Below, piece by piece: positions 16,585 to 24,684 of a stretch of DNA of 64,000 nucleotides. The stretch spans positions 43,940 to 107,939 of the forward strand of contig CAMDPK010000002.1 of the NCBI GenBank assembly GCA_945904015.1, in the 5' to 3' direction. Source of the DNA: Candidatus Kuenenia stuttgartensis (lineage in GTDB: Bacteria > Planctomycetota > Planctomycetia > Planctomycetales > Planctomycetaceae). Numbering within the stretch: position 1 is the first letter of the stretch; each line of letters starts with the position of its first letter. Both the position numbers and the translations under genes were made by a program. The notes beneath the pieces were generated by a model. That model saw only the letters and a list, made by a program, of their open reading frames with translations. It was not told where the DNA came from and searched no databases.

Positions 16585-19411
16585 CCGAAATCCACTGTTC
16601 CACGTCGTGATAAGGATGCAGCGGAGCTTCCGGAATTCCACGCACCGTTTTGCGAAAGACGAGCGCGTCGTCGATTTCCCAGAGCGGAATGAACTGCACG
16701 GTTCCGGATAGCTCGCGATGCAGTTCTTGCAAGGACGCAACGGTTGTGGCCCAATCGGCCACTCGGTCGAGGTCAATCAAACCTTGCCGCAACCAGTCGG
16801 GCAGATACCGAATCGACTCCACTCGCGCGACGGTGTCGAGCGATAGCAGCGGCCAGAGTTCCATCATCGGCTCGGTCATGCGGGTCGTGCGGTAGACCAA
16901 ATCCCAGGCAGGCGGCTCGGACGTTGCGGCCGGCGCGGCGACGGCATCTTGACCCGAAGCGACGGGCAGGCGGTCGGCCCCTGGCGGGCGCGCGGCTTGC
17001 GAAGGTGCTGCCAAGCTGACGAGTTCAACGTTGATGTCGATGCGTTTCCAGTCTTCGATCAAGCGTTTCGCGGCAGCTTCGGCCAGCGGTTCCGGTTCAC
17101 AGATCATTCGCAGCGTCCGCATCTCGGCACCGAGATTCTTCTTGCCCGCCGTCGCCAGTGCGAACGCGAGCGACATGTCGGCCTCGCGCGGAGTCACCAG
17201 GCTGTGATACGCCGACAGGTTTGTCGCCCACGGAGCGGTCACGACTCGGCCACGATCCGGCTGACTTTTCTTGACCAACGTTTGCAATGACTTCCGGTAC
17301 TCGGCATCAAAACTGAGCGCTGCGAACTGTCGTGATTGTTGATCGGTGATCGCCATCCCGGTCCACACCAATTCCGACTTCGCTTCGTCGTAGGTCAAGC
17401 CGCTGTCCGGCGGCAGCTTGGTTGGGACTTTCGCCTTTGGCAGAGATTCCCGCAGCGTGCGAACCGTCAGATCGTGCAGCATGACATCGCGCAGCACCTG
17501 TGAACGGTCGAGGCCGTACAGCAGTGCCCGCCGTAGTTCCGGGCTGCGGAGCGGTTTGCTTTGGGGATTGAACTGCACGAAGTGCGTTTGCGGCACAGCG
17601 TATTTGCGGACGAAAAACCGTCCGTCCGCCGCCAGCTTGTCGAGCTGCCAAGCCGGGACGCACGGGATCATCGAAATCTCACCGCGCAGCAAGCCTTGCA
17701 CCGCTTTCTCGTGCGACGGGTAGCGAAACTCAAGAACTTCGGCGACGTGTCGTTGCAAGACTCGCTCTGGTTCGTTCACTGTCCGTCGCAGCGATACGGC
17801 GTTCTCACCCACCGCTTGTACGCGGTAGCGTTGATCGAGTTCCGCGCTGGTTTGTTCGCTGGTCCCCAATGGCATCGCGAAGAGCGCTTCGGTCCGCACC
17901 GGAATGCGAGAAAACTTGACGGAGAACTCGAACGGCCCGCGCACGGCGATCCCGTCGATGAAGCTCGCCAGTCGTTCATCGAAATGCCGAGAACTTGGTT
18001 CCAGGCGTTCCAACAGCGCGGTGACTACACCCGATGCCGTGACGATCGGCGACGATTCCCACGACGACCGATTCGACCGGAGCGTGAACACCGCTTGCCG
18101 GCCCAGATCGGTCGGCTCCCAACTTTCCAGGAACCGCGACCGATATCGCGCCCCGCCGTCGATGCGTGCCGGCTCGAAGAACGGCAACCGAGTCAAACCA
18201 TCGCGACGACGAGTCGCCTCGGTCGCAAACGGAAAACTGGTGACCGGAATCACGGGGTCGACGCTGCCAACTTTGAGGATCTGCCAGCGCTGGGCGGCTT
18301 GCCGATGCGGGTTCTTCAAACTCGGAGTCGTGGGCCAAACGAGCGCGGCTTCGTCCACCAGCGCCGCGGCTTGATCGAATTTCCCCGCGGCACTCGCGGG
18401 CGATGCTTCACTCAACAATCGATTCGTCTCGACAATCAGCTTGTCGCGCCAGCTCGCACCATTGGGATGGTCCGCTTGTAACTTGATCAATCGGGTCAGA
18501 TGAAACCGAGCCTGCCGGAAGTCGCGGGCTTTCACGGCCGGATCCACCAAAATGTCGATCGCCTTGCCGAGTTCGGCCGAACATTTCGCGAGGTCTTGTC
18601 CCATCGTCGCGTACCGCACCAAGGGGTCTTTCGAATTGATTGCCGCTTTGACTCGCTCGTGCATTTGTTCGAGCAACGCGAACGCCGCCTCGGCCTCGCC
18701 TTGAGCCAACTTTCCTTGAGCATCCAGCAACAAAAAACGATTCAACCGCTCGTCATGGCCGGGCCACCCCAAATGCCGGCGGTCCACGAACAACAGCAAC
18801 TCGTAGGCGTCATCCAGTTCCGCCTTGTCGAGCAACAAATCAACGCGCCGCAGAACCACATCCTCAAAGTTGATGATGTCGCCGACGAATTTGTCGACGT
18901 TCAGTTTGTAGGACGAGTCGTCCTCGTCCTCAGAGACTTTCGTGCTGTCGGGGAGTTCGACTTCGATGTTGTCGAATTTCTCTCGCAGCTTGCGATGCTC
19001 GTCGCCCGACTGCCGCAGCCGCGCGGCGTAAGCGTCCTGCGCCTCGCCCGCCATCCGCGTGATCTTCGGCGGCTGAGCCAACTGCTTCCGTTTCTCGTTG
19101 ATCTGATCGAGCGTTTTCGGTCGAGGCTGCAACGGCTTCACCGTCAGCACGTCATCGTTCTTGAGAAAGATCCAATCGAACGGCGGCTTCGTGAGCAGAT
19201 CCGCCTTCGACGGCAGATTCCGCAGCACCTCGGCCTTTTTCGGGAGCGGTGCTTCCGTGGACTGTTCAGGCTTCGCGGGTTCCGTTTCGGCTTTCGCCGG
19301 AGCGTCCGCATTCTGAGCCAACCCGGATGTCGCTTGGGCCAGCACCAAAACGACGATGACGAGCCAAATCCACGTCACGAGTTTCCGCTGTCGGGTGCGC
19401 TGTACTGCCAT
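16562..19411 (-). CDS. Large extracellular solute-binding protein, family 5 type
   Basis: The 949-residue protein has a signal peptide after an ATG with a GGAGG site (LVTWIWLVIVVLVLAQATSG). The first about 400 residues are helical and TPR-like (LLDKAELDDAYELLLFVD). The rest matches the peptide/nickel-binding SBP_bac_5 fold, for example YRSRFLESWEPTDLGRQAVF, LRGEISMIPCVPAWQLDKL, THFVQFNPQSKPLRSPELRR and the terminal FIPLWEIDDALVFR. Family members feed ABC permeases, but none is encoded nearby. It is divergent from comB, and its start region is 133 bp away. Confidence 0.8.
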   Translation of the reverse strand: MAVQRTRQRKLVTWIWLVIVVLVLAQATSGLAQNADAPAKAETEPAKPEQSTEAPLPKKAEVLRNLPSKADLLTKPPFDWIFLKNDDVLTVKPLQPRPKTLDQINEKRKQLAQPPKITRMAGEAQDAYAARLRQSGDEHRKLREKFDNIEVELPDSTKVSEDEDDSSYKLNVDKFVGDIINFEDVVLRRVDLLLDKAELDDAYELLLFVDRRHLGWPGHDERLNRFLLLDAQGKLAQGEAEAAFALLEQMHERVKAAINSKDPLVRYATMGQDLAKCSAELGKAIDILVDPAVKARDFRQARFHLTRLIKLQADHPNGASWRDKLIVETNRLLSEASPASAAGKFDQAAALVDEAALVWPTTPSLKNPHRQAAQRWQILKVGSVDPVIPVTSFPFATEATRRRDGLTRLPFFEPARIDGGARYRSRFLESWEPTDLGRQAVFTLRSNRSSWESSPIVTASGVVTALLERLEPSSRHFDERLASFIDGIAVRGPFEFSVKFSRIPVRTEALFAMPLGTSEQTSAELDQRYRVQAVGENAVSLRRTVNEPERVLQRHVAEVLEFRYPSHEKAVQGLLRGEISMIPCVPAWQLDKLAADGRFFVRKYAVPQTHFVQFNPQSKPLRSPELRRALLYGLDRSQVLRDVMLHDLTVRTLRESLPKAKVPTKLPPDSGLTYDEAKSELVWTGMAITDQQSRQFAALSFDAEYRKSLQTLVKKSQPDRGRVVTAPWATNLSAYHSLVTPREADMSLAFALATAGKKNLGAEMRTLRMICEPEPLAEAAAKRLIEDWKRIDINVELVSLAAPSQAARPPGADRLPVASGQDAVAAPAATSEPPAWDLVYRTTRMTEPMMELWPLLSLDTVARVESIRYLPDWLRQGLIDLDRVADWATTVASLQELHRELSGTVQFIPLWEIDDALVFRKTVRGIPEAPLHPYHDVEQWISEPWYPTE

Positions 19412-19510
19412 CGTTCGACCTCCGGCCGAGCAATTTACGCGGACGGACCACCGAACGGAATCATTCGACGCCCGCCAAACACCGCATTTCTTGGCCTCGC
19501 AGCCCTTGCG

Positions 19511-19540
19511 GTTCAAAATCCCAAATCTCAGATTGCCAAC
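19511..19540. repeat. Short heptad array upstream of comB
   Basis: The sequence reads as 7-mers TTCAAAA, TCCCAAA, TCTCAGA, TTGCCAA just before the comB start. It is the shortest of the eight heptad arrays and the least certain. Confidence 0.5.
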
Positions 19541-19544
19541 CCCT

Positions 19545-20387
19545 ATGACCATCGACCTGCAAGTCCACTTGTTGCCCAGCCTGGTTTCCGAAGAGCAGCT
19601 TCGCGGCGGCGTGGCCGTCGTCATCGACGTTCTGCGAGCCAGCACGACCATCACTCAAGCCCTTGCCAGCGGAGCGACCGCCGTCATTCCCACCGCGACC
19701 ATTGAGGACGCACACGCCGCCGCCGCGTCGATCGCAGGGTTTACGTTGTCGCCCACTAGCCCTGAAGTTTCCGCCAACGTCCGCGCTCAAGCTGGAGTCA
19801 TCTTGGGAGGCGAACGGGGCGGCACACTTATCTCAGGCTTTGACTTGGACAACTCGCCGCTGAAGTACGCATCGGGAGTCGTCAACGGCAAGACGGTTGT
19901 CTTCACGACCACAAATGGCACACAAGCCCTTCTAAAATGTCGGCTGGCCGCACGCACGCTGGTCGGTTGCTTCAGTAATCTGCATGCGGTGGTCGCCCTC
20001 CTGACGAATGACACACGGCCGATTCACCTCGTCTGCGCCGGCACGGATGGCATCGTCTCGACCGACGACGCCCTCTGCGCCGGAGCGATCGCAACCGGAG
20101 TCTGGGCGGCTCGCAACTGGCCGAAGTGGCACGGTGACGAGTTGCGGCTGGTCATGGACCTCTTCACCTGCCGCTGCCAACCAATGCGAGAAGTCGTCAA
20201 CACACTCCGAGAAAGTCACGGCGGCCGTAACCTGATCTCGCTCGGCCTGGAAGCCGACATCGACCGCGCCGCTCGCTGGGATTTGTTCCGCGTCGTACCG
20301 GAGTTCGATCTCGCCACACACCGGTTGCAACCAGCGACCGATGTCCCTGCCGAACCGAAACAAATCCTGATGGCCCCACGCGAGTGA
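19545..20387 (+). CDS. comB: 2-phosphosulfolactate phosphatase (ComB family)
   Basis: The 280-residue protein matches the ComB family, which removes phosphate from 2-phosphosulfolactate. It starts MTIDLQVHLLPSLV and has AVVIDVLRASTTITQALASG, LGGERGG, DLDNSPLKY, TTTNGTQALLKC, CAGTDG and DDALCAGAI. In bacteria its product need not go to coenzyme M, since sulfolactate is also a free metabolite. The longer open frame upstream overlaps the neighbour's leader and is rejected. It is followed by glyQS after 94 bp. Confidence 0.9.
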   Translation: MTIDLQVHLLPSLVSEEQLRGGVAVVIDVLRASTTITQALASGATAVIPTATIEDAHAAAASIAGFTLSPTSPEVSANVRAQAGVILGGERGGTLISGFDLDNSPLKYASGVVNGKTVVFTTTNGTQALLKCRLAARTLVGCFSNLHAVVALLTNDTRPIHLVCAGTDGIVSTDDALCAGAIATGVWAARNWPKWHGDELRLVMDLFTCRCQPMREVVNTLRESHGGRNLISLGLEADIDRAARWDLFRVVPEFDLATHRLQPATDVPAEPKQILMAPRE

Positions 20388-20443
20388 CCGGCCTTGCAAG
20401 GATCGTCCGAGCCACCTTCAATCCCGACGCGTCCGCTGTCTCC

Positions 20444-20480
20444 CAATCGAAAATCAAAAATCTCAAATCGAAAATCTCAA
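20444..20480. repeat. Heptad array abutting the glyQS start
   Basis: The 7-bp units are TCGAAAA, TCAAAAA, TCTCAAA, TCGAAAA, TCTCAAC. They run to the base before the ATG context, so the gene has no Shine-Dalgarno site. Confidence 0.75.
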
Positions 20481-20481
20481 C

Positions 20482-21942
20482 ATGCCCAAGTCGATGGATC
20501 AGATTGTCTCGCTCTGCAAACGTCGCGGATTCTTGTTTCAATCGTCGGAAATCTACGGCGGAATCAACGGCTTCTGGGATTACGGCCCGCTCGGTGTCGA
20601 GCTGAAACGCAACGTCCGCAATGCGTGGTGGAACGACATGATCACCAACCACGACGAGTACTCGGTGCCAGCCGGTGCCCCGCGCGAATTCCAAATGACG
20701 GGCATCGAAACGTCGATTATCATGCACCCGCAGGTCTGGAAAGTCTCCGGGCACTTCGACCTGTTCTGTGACAAGAAAGTGGACTGTCACACCTGCAAGG
20801 GACGCTTCCGAGCGGACCACCTCAAGTCCAGCCAGTGCCCGCAGAAGCCCAGCAAATGTCCCGGCGAGCATGACGCCTGCAAGCTCACCGAACCGCGCGA
20901 CTTCAACCTGATGTTCAAGACGACGCTGGGCGCGATGGGGGGCGACGACGATGTTGCCTATCTGCGGCCGGAGACCGCTCAAGGCATGTTCGTGAACTTT
21001 CCGAATGTCGTGAACAGCATGTCAGTGCGCGTTCCGTTCGGGATCGCTCAGATCGGCAAGAGCTTCCGCAACGAGATCACGCCGCGCAACTTCACGTTCC
21101 GTTCGCGCGAGTTCGAGCAGATGGAAATGGAATTCTTCTGCTACCCGGCGGAATCACGGCAGTGGTATCAATACTGGCGCGACCGCCGCTTCGCGTGGTA
21201 TCAGAACCTGGGCATCGCCAGCGACAATTTGATCCTCCGCGATCACGCTCAGGACGAACTGTCTCACTACTCGGTCGGCACGGCTGACGTCGAATACGCC
21301 TTCCCGTTCCTCGGCCCCGGCGAGTACGGCGAACTCGAAGGGATCGCGCATCGCGGCGACTTCGACCTCCGCTCGCACATGGAGGGCAAGCTCTGCAAAG
21401 GTCCGAACGGACTCGAACTCGAGAAGTCCGAGGACGGCTCGCCAAAATACAAAGGCTCTGGCAAAGACATGAATTACTTCGATGACCAGACGCGCGAAAA
21501 GTTTCTCCCGCATGTCATCGAACCCGCCGCCGGAGCCGATCGAGCGACACTCGCGTTCCTCTGCGAGGCCTACCACGAGGACCAACAGCCGGACGACAAG
21601 GGGGAGATGCAGTCGCGCGTCTATCTGAAATTCCACCCGAAGCTCGCGCCGGTCAAAGTCGCCGTCTTCCCGCTCATCAAAAAAGAGGGGATGCCGGAAA
21701 AGGGCTTGGAGATTTACCGCGCACTCAAGTCAGCGGGAATCGCGGCTGTCTACGCTCAGCAAGGCGCGATCGGCAAACGCTATCGCCGCCAGGACGAGAT
21801 CGGCACACCGTGGTGCATCACCGTCGATGGCGACACGATGACGGCCGGCACCGTCACGCTCCGCGACCGCGACTCGCTGGAACAAATCCGTCTGCCGGTG
21901 ACGGGCGTGGTGGATGAAATCGCCCGCCGGTTGCGAGCGTAG
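20482..21942 (+). CDS. glyQS: Glycyl-tRNA synthetase, single-chain type
   Basis: This class II aminoacyl-tRNA synthetase charges tRNA-Gly. It is the homodimeric type also used by eukaryotes, archaea and many Gram-positives, rather than the alpha2beta2 form. Landmarks are the N-terminal RRGFLFQSSEIYGGINGFWD, a zinc-binding-like Cys cluster (CHTCKGRFRAD...CPQKPSKCPG), motif 2 region GKSFRNEITPRNFTFRSREF, motif 3 (PHVIEPAAGADRATLAFL), and a C-terminal anticodon-binding domain (RYRRQDEIGTPWCITVD). No ribosome site precedes the ATG; a heptad array does. Confidence 0.96.
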   Translation: MPKSMDQIVSLCKRRGFLFQSSEIYGGINGFWDYGPLGVELKRNVRNAWWNDMITNHDEYSVPAGAPREFQMTGIETSIIMHPQVWKVSGHFDLFCDKKVDCHTCKGRFRADHLKSSQCPQKPSKCPGEHDACKLTEPRDFNLMFKTTLGAMGGDDDVAYLRPETAQGMFVNFPNVVNSMSVRVPFGIAQIGKSFRNEITPRNFTFRSREFEQMEMEFFCYPAESRQWYQYWRDRRFAWYQNLGIASDNLILRDHAQDELSHYSVGTADVEYAFPFLGPGEYGELEGIAHRGDFDLRSHMEGKLCKGPNGLELEKSEDGSPKYKGSGKDMNYFDDQTREKFLPHVIEPAAGADRATLAFLCEAYHEDQQPDDKGEMQSRVYLKFHPKLAPVKVAVFPLIKKEGMPEKGLEIYRALKSAGIAAVYAQQGAIGKRYRRQDEIGTPWCITVDGDTMTAGTVTLRDRDSLEQIRLPVTGVVDEIARRLRA

Positions 21943-21956
21943 CAATCCTGCCATCA

Positions 21957-22063
21957 CCCCACCGGGCTTGCCCCGGTGGCTCGCGGGCCTTTGCACTACG
22001 TCAAATTTAATGCGGTAAAAGTAGTGCAAAAGCCCGCGAGCCACCGGCACAAGGCCGGTGGGG
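21957..22063. repeat. Long palindromic element between glyQS and the RluA-type gene
   Basis: CCCCACCGGGCTTGCCCCGG begins the left arm and its near complement ends the right arm, with inner arms pairing GCACTAC and GTAGTGC. The centre is AT-rich (TCAAATTTAATGCG). Total length is about 107 bp with only minor mismatches. Confidence 0.9.
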
Positions 22064-22085
22064 TTTGTTTCATTTGGGAGCTGTG

Positions 22086-22760
22086 ATGCCGTGGTCCGTA
22101 CTCCTCGAAGATGGCCCGATCCTGGCGATCAATAAGCCGGCGGGATTGCTGACTCAAGCACCGCCCGGTGTGCCGTCGTTGGAGGCCGAGGTCAAAGCGT
22201 GGCTCAAGGAACGCCTCGACAAGCCGGGCAACGTGTATCTTGGCATTCCGCATCGGCTCGATCGAGGTGTCTCTGGCGTGATCGTCTTCACGCGGAACTC
22301 GAAGGCCGCCGCGCGCATGGCCGAGCAGTTTGAGCAACGCACCGTTCGCAAAGTCTATTGGGCCGTCGTCGAGGGCCTCCCCGATCTGGCCTCCGCCGAA
22401 CTGACCGACTGGATTCTGAAACTGCCGGACCAGTCGCGAGCCGAAATCGTCTCCGCAGTCACGCCGGGAGCTCGCGGGTGCCGGCTGTCCTATCGAGTGC
22501 TCGCCAGTCGCGAGAACCAATCGCTAGTCGAGATCGAACCGCACACCGGTCGGATGCACCAAATCCGAGTGCAGTTCGCCAGTCGCGGCTGGCCGGTCCT
22601 CGGCGACGTGCAATACGGATCGACGCCGTCTCCGCTTTCAGAAGTACAACGGATCGCGCTGCACGCGCATTCGCTGACCTTCCAACATCCCGTCCGCTAC
22701 GATCCGCTGACGATCACAGCTCCGCTGCCGGACGATTGGCCAATGACCAACGACCAATAA
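22086..22760 (+). CDS. RluA-family pseudouridine synthase
   Basis: The 224-residue enzyme starts at an ATG with GGGAG upstream. The catalytic motif IPHRLDRGVSGVIVFTRN, then VRKVYWAVVEG, TGRMHQIRVQFASRGWPVLG and LHAHSLTFQHP define the family. It has no S4 domain. Its last codons and TAA stop (22758-22760) are read from a heptad array, giving the C-terminus PMTNDQ. It is a paralogue of the gene at 8755-9453. Confidence 0.9.
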   Translation: MPWSVLLEDGPILAINKPAGLLTQAPPGVPSLEAEVKAWLKERLDKPGNVYLGIPHRLDRGVSGVIVFTRNSKAAARMAEQFEQRTVRKVYWAVVEGLPDLASAELTDWILKLPDQSRAEIVSAVTPGARGCRLSYRVLASRENQSLVEIEPHTGRMHQIRVQFASRGWPVLGDVQYGSTPSPLSEVQRIALHAHSLTFQHPVRYDPLTITAPLPDDWPMTNDQ

Positions 22761-22772
22761 CCAACGATCAAT
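22739..22772. repeat. Heptad array between the RluA-type gene and the DUF1080 gene
   Basis: The 7-bp units are TGACCAA, CGACCAA, TAACCAA, CGATCAA. The upstream stop codon lies in the third unit. Confidence 0.7.
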
Positions 22773-22796
22773 CTGCGTTTTCCAGAAAAGGTCATC

Positions 22797-23552
22797 ATGC
22801 AAACAAACCTCGTTGTGAGTTTTGGGATTCTTGTCGCTGGCACCATCGCCACCGCTGCGTTCGTGGACGAATACAAAAGCGGCGTCATCTGGCCGAAGCC
22901 CGCGATCATCGACGTCGGCCCCGCACCGACCGCTCCCGCGCCGGTGCCGTCCGATGCCATTGTGCTATTCGACGGCAAAGATCTCTCAGCCTGGAACGGC
23001 GGTGAGAATTGGCCCATTGCCGACGGTGCGGCCACTACGGCGAAGGAAAGCATCACCAGCAAGCAAGCATTCGGTGATTGCCAGATCCATCTCGAATTCG
23101 CCACGCCTTCGAAAGTCGAAGGGAGTGGGCAAGGTCGAGGCAACAGCGGTCTGTATCTAATGGGCCAATACGAAGTCCAAATTCTCGACTCGTTCGACAA
23201 CGAAACCTACTTCGACGGCCAGTGCGGAGCGATCTACAAGCAACAGCCTCCGACCGTGAACGCCTGCCGCAAGCCGGGTGAGTGGCAAACCTACGACATC
23301 CTCTTCACGGCTCCGCGCTTCGCCGAAGACGCCAAAGTCGAGAAGCCTGGCTACGTCACCGTGCTGCACAACGGAGTCGCCGTCCACAACCACTTCGAGT
23401 TGCAAGGCGCGACCAGCTACACCGAGCCGCCCAAGTATTCCAAGCACGCCGACAAGCTGCCGCTGCACATCCAGTTTCACGGCAACGCCACCCGCTTCCG
23501 CAACATCTGGGTCCGCGAAGCCATCGCCCCACACATCGGTAAAAAGCCCTGA
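22797..23552 (+). CDS. DUF1080 (3-keto-disaccharide hydrolase domain) secreted protein
   Basis: The 251-residue protein has an N-terminal hydrophobic signal (LVVSFGILVAGTIATAAF) and a concanavalin-like DUF1080 domain: DAIVLFDGKDLSAWNGG, CQIHLEFATP, RGNSGLYLMGQYEVQILDSF, GEWQTYDILFTAPRF, VTVLHNGVAVHNHFEL and the terminal HGNATRFRNIWVRE. Planctomycetes have many such exported proteins, which are thought to act on sugars. The specific substrate is unknown. Confidence 0.93.
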   Translation: MQTNLVVSFGILVAGTIATAAFVDEYKSGVIWPKPAIIDVGPAPTAPAPVPSDAIVLFDGKDLSAWNGGENWPIADGAATTAKESITSKQAFGDCQIHLEFATPSKVEGSGQGRGNSGLYLMGQYEVQILDSFDNETYFDGQCGAIYKQQPPTVNACRKPGEWQTYDILFTAPRFAEDAKVEKPGYVTVLHNGVAVHNHFELQGATSYTEPPKYSKHADKLPLHIQFHGNATRFRNIWVREAIAPHIGKKP

Positions 23553-23601
23553 CCGGCCGAAAGCCGATCGCCGAATGCCGACAGCCGTTATACCGTTTTT
23601 G
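23551..23601. repeat. Partial CCGAATGCCGAC-type repeat
   Basis: The stretch GGCCGAAAGCCGATCGCCGA, followed by CGTTATACCGTTTTTGC, is related to elements at 55458-55560 and 59880-59930. It lies between the DUF1080 stop and the AraD1 start. Confidence 0.6.
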
Positions 23602-23627
23602 CAGTCCTCGCAAACGACGACACACTC

Positions 23628-24683
23628 ATGCGCATCGTCCAACTCCAAACCTCCGACCGCGGCCGACGACTCGGAGTTATCAACGGCGACAAGATTCTCG
23701 ACGTCACCGAGATCGACGGCACTCCGATACTGCGCTCGACTTTCGAGGCGTTCCAACTTGCCGACGAACGCGGCATGTCGCTGTCCGACTTGCTCGCGCC
23801 GCGAGCCAAAGAGACATCGCGGCGGTTCGATTACAAGTTCGTGCTCGCGGCCGAACCGCACGGCGACAAGCCGTACCTGCTGCCGCCGCTCGATCATCCC
23901 GATCCGTATCACACGCTCGTCGCCGGCACCGGCCTGACGCACTTGGGCAGCATGAAGTCGCGCGACGAGATGCACGTGGGGCAGGCATCCAGCCTGACCG
24001 CGGATTCGCAGGCTGGAAGCCTACGCCACGACACCGCTCCAAAAACCGACTCGGCAAAGATGTTCGAGATGGGCCTCGCTGGCGGCAAGCCGGCTCCCGG
24101 CCAGCGCGGCGTCGCCCCTGAATGGTTCTACAAGGGAAACGGCACGATCCTGCGTGGCCCGCGCGAGCCGCTCGACATTCCGGAGTTCGCGCTCGACGGT
24201 GGTGAGGAACCGGAGATCGTTGGCTGCTACGTCATCAACAAGCTCGGCGTGCCGACGCGGCTGGGCTTCTCGCTCGGCAATGAGTGGTCGGACCACGCAA
24301 CCGAGAAGATCAATTACCTGTACCTCGCCCCGTCGAAGCTGCGAACGTGCGCCGTTGGGCCGGAACTCAATACCGAATGGGATTTTCAAGAGGTCTCGCT
24401 GCGCTGCACAGTGGCTCGCGGCAAGCAACAACTTTACGACAGCGGCCCGCTCTTCAGTGGCGAGCAGCACATGAGCCACTCGCTGGCGAATCTCGAAGAC
24501 CATCACTTCAAGTACCCGCAGCATCGCCAGCCGGGAGACGTGCATTTGCATTTCTTCGGCACCAGTAAGCTGAGCTATTCGACTCGCGACTGGCAGTTCG
24601 CGGATGGCGACATCGTGAAGGTCGAAGCGACCGGCTTCAGCGCGCCGCTGACGAATCGGGTTTCTCGACCAAGAGGCGCGTAG
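23628..24683 (+). CDS. AraD1 family protein (fumarylacetoacetate hydrolase-like)
   Basis: The 351-residue cytoplasmic protein has the FAH fold of the AraD1/GguC group, linked to sugar-acid catabolism. It starts MRIVQLQTSDRGRRLGVI and has GTGLTHLGSMKSRDEMH, GGKPAPGQRGVAPEWFYKGN, YVINKLGVPTRLGFSLGNEW, LAPSKLRTCAVGPEL and LHFFGTSKLSY. Residues 117-134 (VGQASSLTADSQAGSLRH) are read from a palindromic element inserted in frame, just between two conserved segments. Its stop is 1 base before the next gene. Confidence 0.85.
   Translation: MRIVQLQTSDRGRRLGVINGDKILDVTEIDGTPILRSTFEAFQLADERGMSLSDLLAPRAKETSRRFDYKFVLAAEPHGDKPYLLPPLDHPDPYHTLVAGTGLTHLGSMKSRDEMHVGQASSLTADSQAGSLRHDTAPKTDSAKMFEMGLAGGKPAPGQRGVAPEWFYKGNGTILRGPREPLDIPEFALDGGEEPEIVGCYVINKLGVPTRLGFSLGNEWSDHATEKINYLYLAPSKLRTCAVGPELNTEWDFQEVSLRCTVARGKQQLYDSGPLFSGEQHMSHSLANLEDHHFKYPQHRQPGDVHLHFFGTSKLSYSTRDWQFADGDIVKVEATGFSAPLTNRVSRPRGA
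23976..24030. repeat. Palindromic element inside the AraD1 gene
   Basis: GTGGGGCAGGCATCCAGCCT and its near complement ending GGCTGGAAGCCTACGCCAC flank a short centre. It resembles the GGCAGGTT family in its GTGGGGCAGG end. It is in frame and adds about 18 residues. Confidence 0.85.
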
Positions 24684-24684
24684 C

